From Pseudomonas sp. C1C7 (lineage in GTDB: Bacteria > Pseudomonadota > Gammaproteobacteria > Pseudomonadales > Pseudomonadaceae): a stretch of DNA of 64,000 nt. The translations under genes and the position numbers were made by a program. The stretch spans positions 1 through 64,000 of the forward strand of contig NZ_JABFMP010000026.1 in the NCBI RefSeq assembly GCF_013359595.1, in the 5' to 3' direction. The notes below the pieces were generated by a model. That model did no database searches. It was not told the DNA's origin and saw only the letters and a list, made by a program, of their open reading frames with translations. Positions 63,915 to 64,000 of the stretch are shown piece after piece; positions within the stretch are counted from its first letter, which is position 1; the number at the start of each line of letters is the position of its first letter.

Positions 63915-64000
63915 CGCTCCTCCTTGATCCAACGAATCGCTTCCTCAAAGGGAACGACATCGTTGGCTCCGTCTATCATGCGGAACGACGCCTTGAAGCG
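63911..64000 (-). CDS. C-terminal end of an unidentified gene (partial)
   Basis: The frame is open to the window edge and gives 29 residues ending IRWIKEER. Its stop overlaps the deacetylase start by four bases (ATGA), and it holds that gene's AAGGAGG ribosome binding site. It is therefore the upstream, co-translated gene of the cluster. The visible part (MIDGANDVVPFEEAIRWI) is too short to assign. Confidence 0.7.
   Translation of the reverse strand, partial: RFKASFRMIDGANDVVPFEEAIRWIKEER

Noticed and set aside
56139-64000. Prophage or integrative element
   Set aside because: No integrase, transposase, structural phage genes or tRNA attachment site are visible in the window; foreign origin is inferred only from composition and content.

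Overview
The window looks like chromosome of a Pseudomonas of the fluorescens group. The evidence is the high GC content, a complete arcDABC arginine deiminase operon, the DUF3300/DUF2950 pair, a DUF2790 protein, many LysR regulators and dozens of REP-type inverted repeats built on a 'GTAGGAGCGAGG...TTGCCCGCGAA' motif. No rRNA, tRNA, prophage, insertion sequence or CRISPR array was seen. All identifications are by eye from translated sequence; no database search was run.

Layout. 1-796 holds no gene, only dispersed repeats and a terminator. 797-7192 is one seven-gene minus-strand operon: MDR quinone reductase, TauD-type dioxygenase, BKACE enzyme, MFS transporter, FrnE-type DsbA, Rieske ferredoxin and YeiH-type exporter. 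It reads as an uncharacterised catabolic pathway. 7550-13405 is an RND tripartite efflux operon. 13676-15214 holds PPK2 and a VIT-like membrane protein. 15272-21943 is arginine fermentation: arcDABC, preceded by a textbook-like Anr site, plus a second arcD paralogue transcribed divergently. 22005-26770 is a run of small secreted or membrane genes ending in the DUF3300/DUF2950 pair. 27009-31611 holds a GAF-GAF-GGDEF-EAL protein and an MscS channel with a cyclic-nucleotide-binding domain.

32191-43601 is accessory metabolism: five LysR regulators, a GST, an acetolactate synthase, a three-module flavo-iron-sulfur protein, an aldehyde dehydrogenase and an aldo/keto reductase. A duplicated 21-bp palindrome lies about 102 bp upstream of both the GST and the flavoprotein. 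44988-52163 appears to be one regulon: an M14-type deacylase, a TetR regulator, a DMT exporter, a polar amino acid ABC importer, and an aminotransferase fused to the ABC ATPase. Near-identical TetR-type operators occur at both ends. 52403-56091 is a second tripartite pump (OMF, HlyD-type adaptor, DUF2955 membrane protein).

56139-64000 is the most novel part. It is a minus-strand cluster running off the window edge. It encodes a PIG-L deacetylase, a DegT/StrS aminotransferase resembling aminocyclitol aminotransferases, an ABC exporter and a 1216-residue protein. The large protein starts with PEP-synthase-like ATP-grasp and phosphohistidine domains, followed by about 820 residues I cannot assign. 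Its base and codon use look different from the neighbours. I infer a horizontally acquired small-molecule biosynthesis and export locus.
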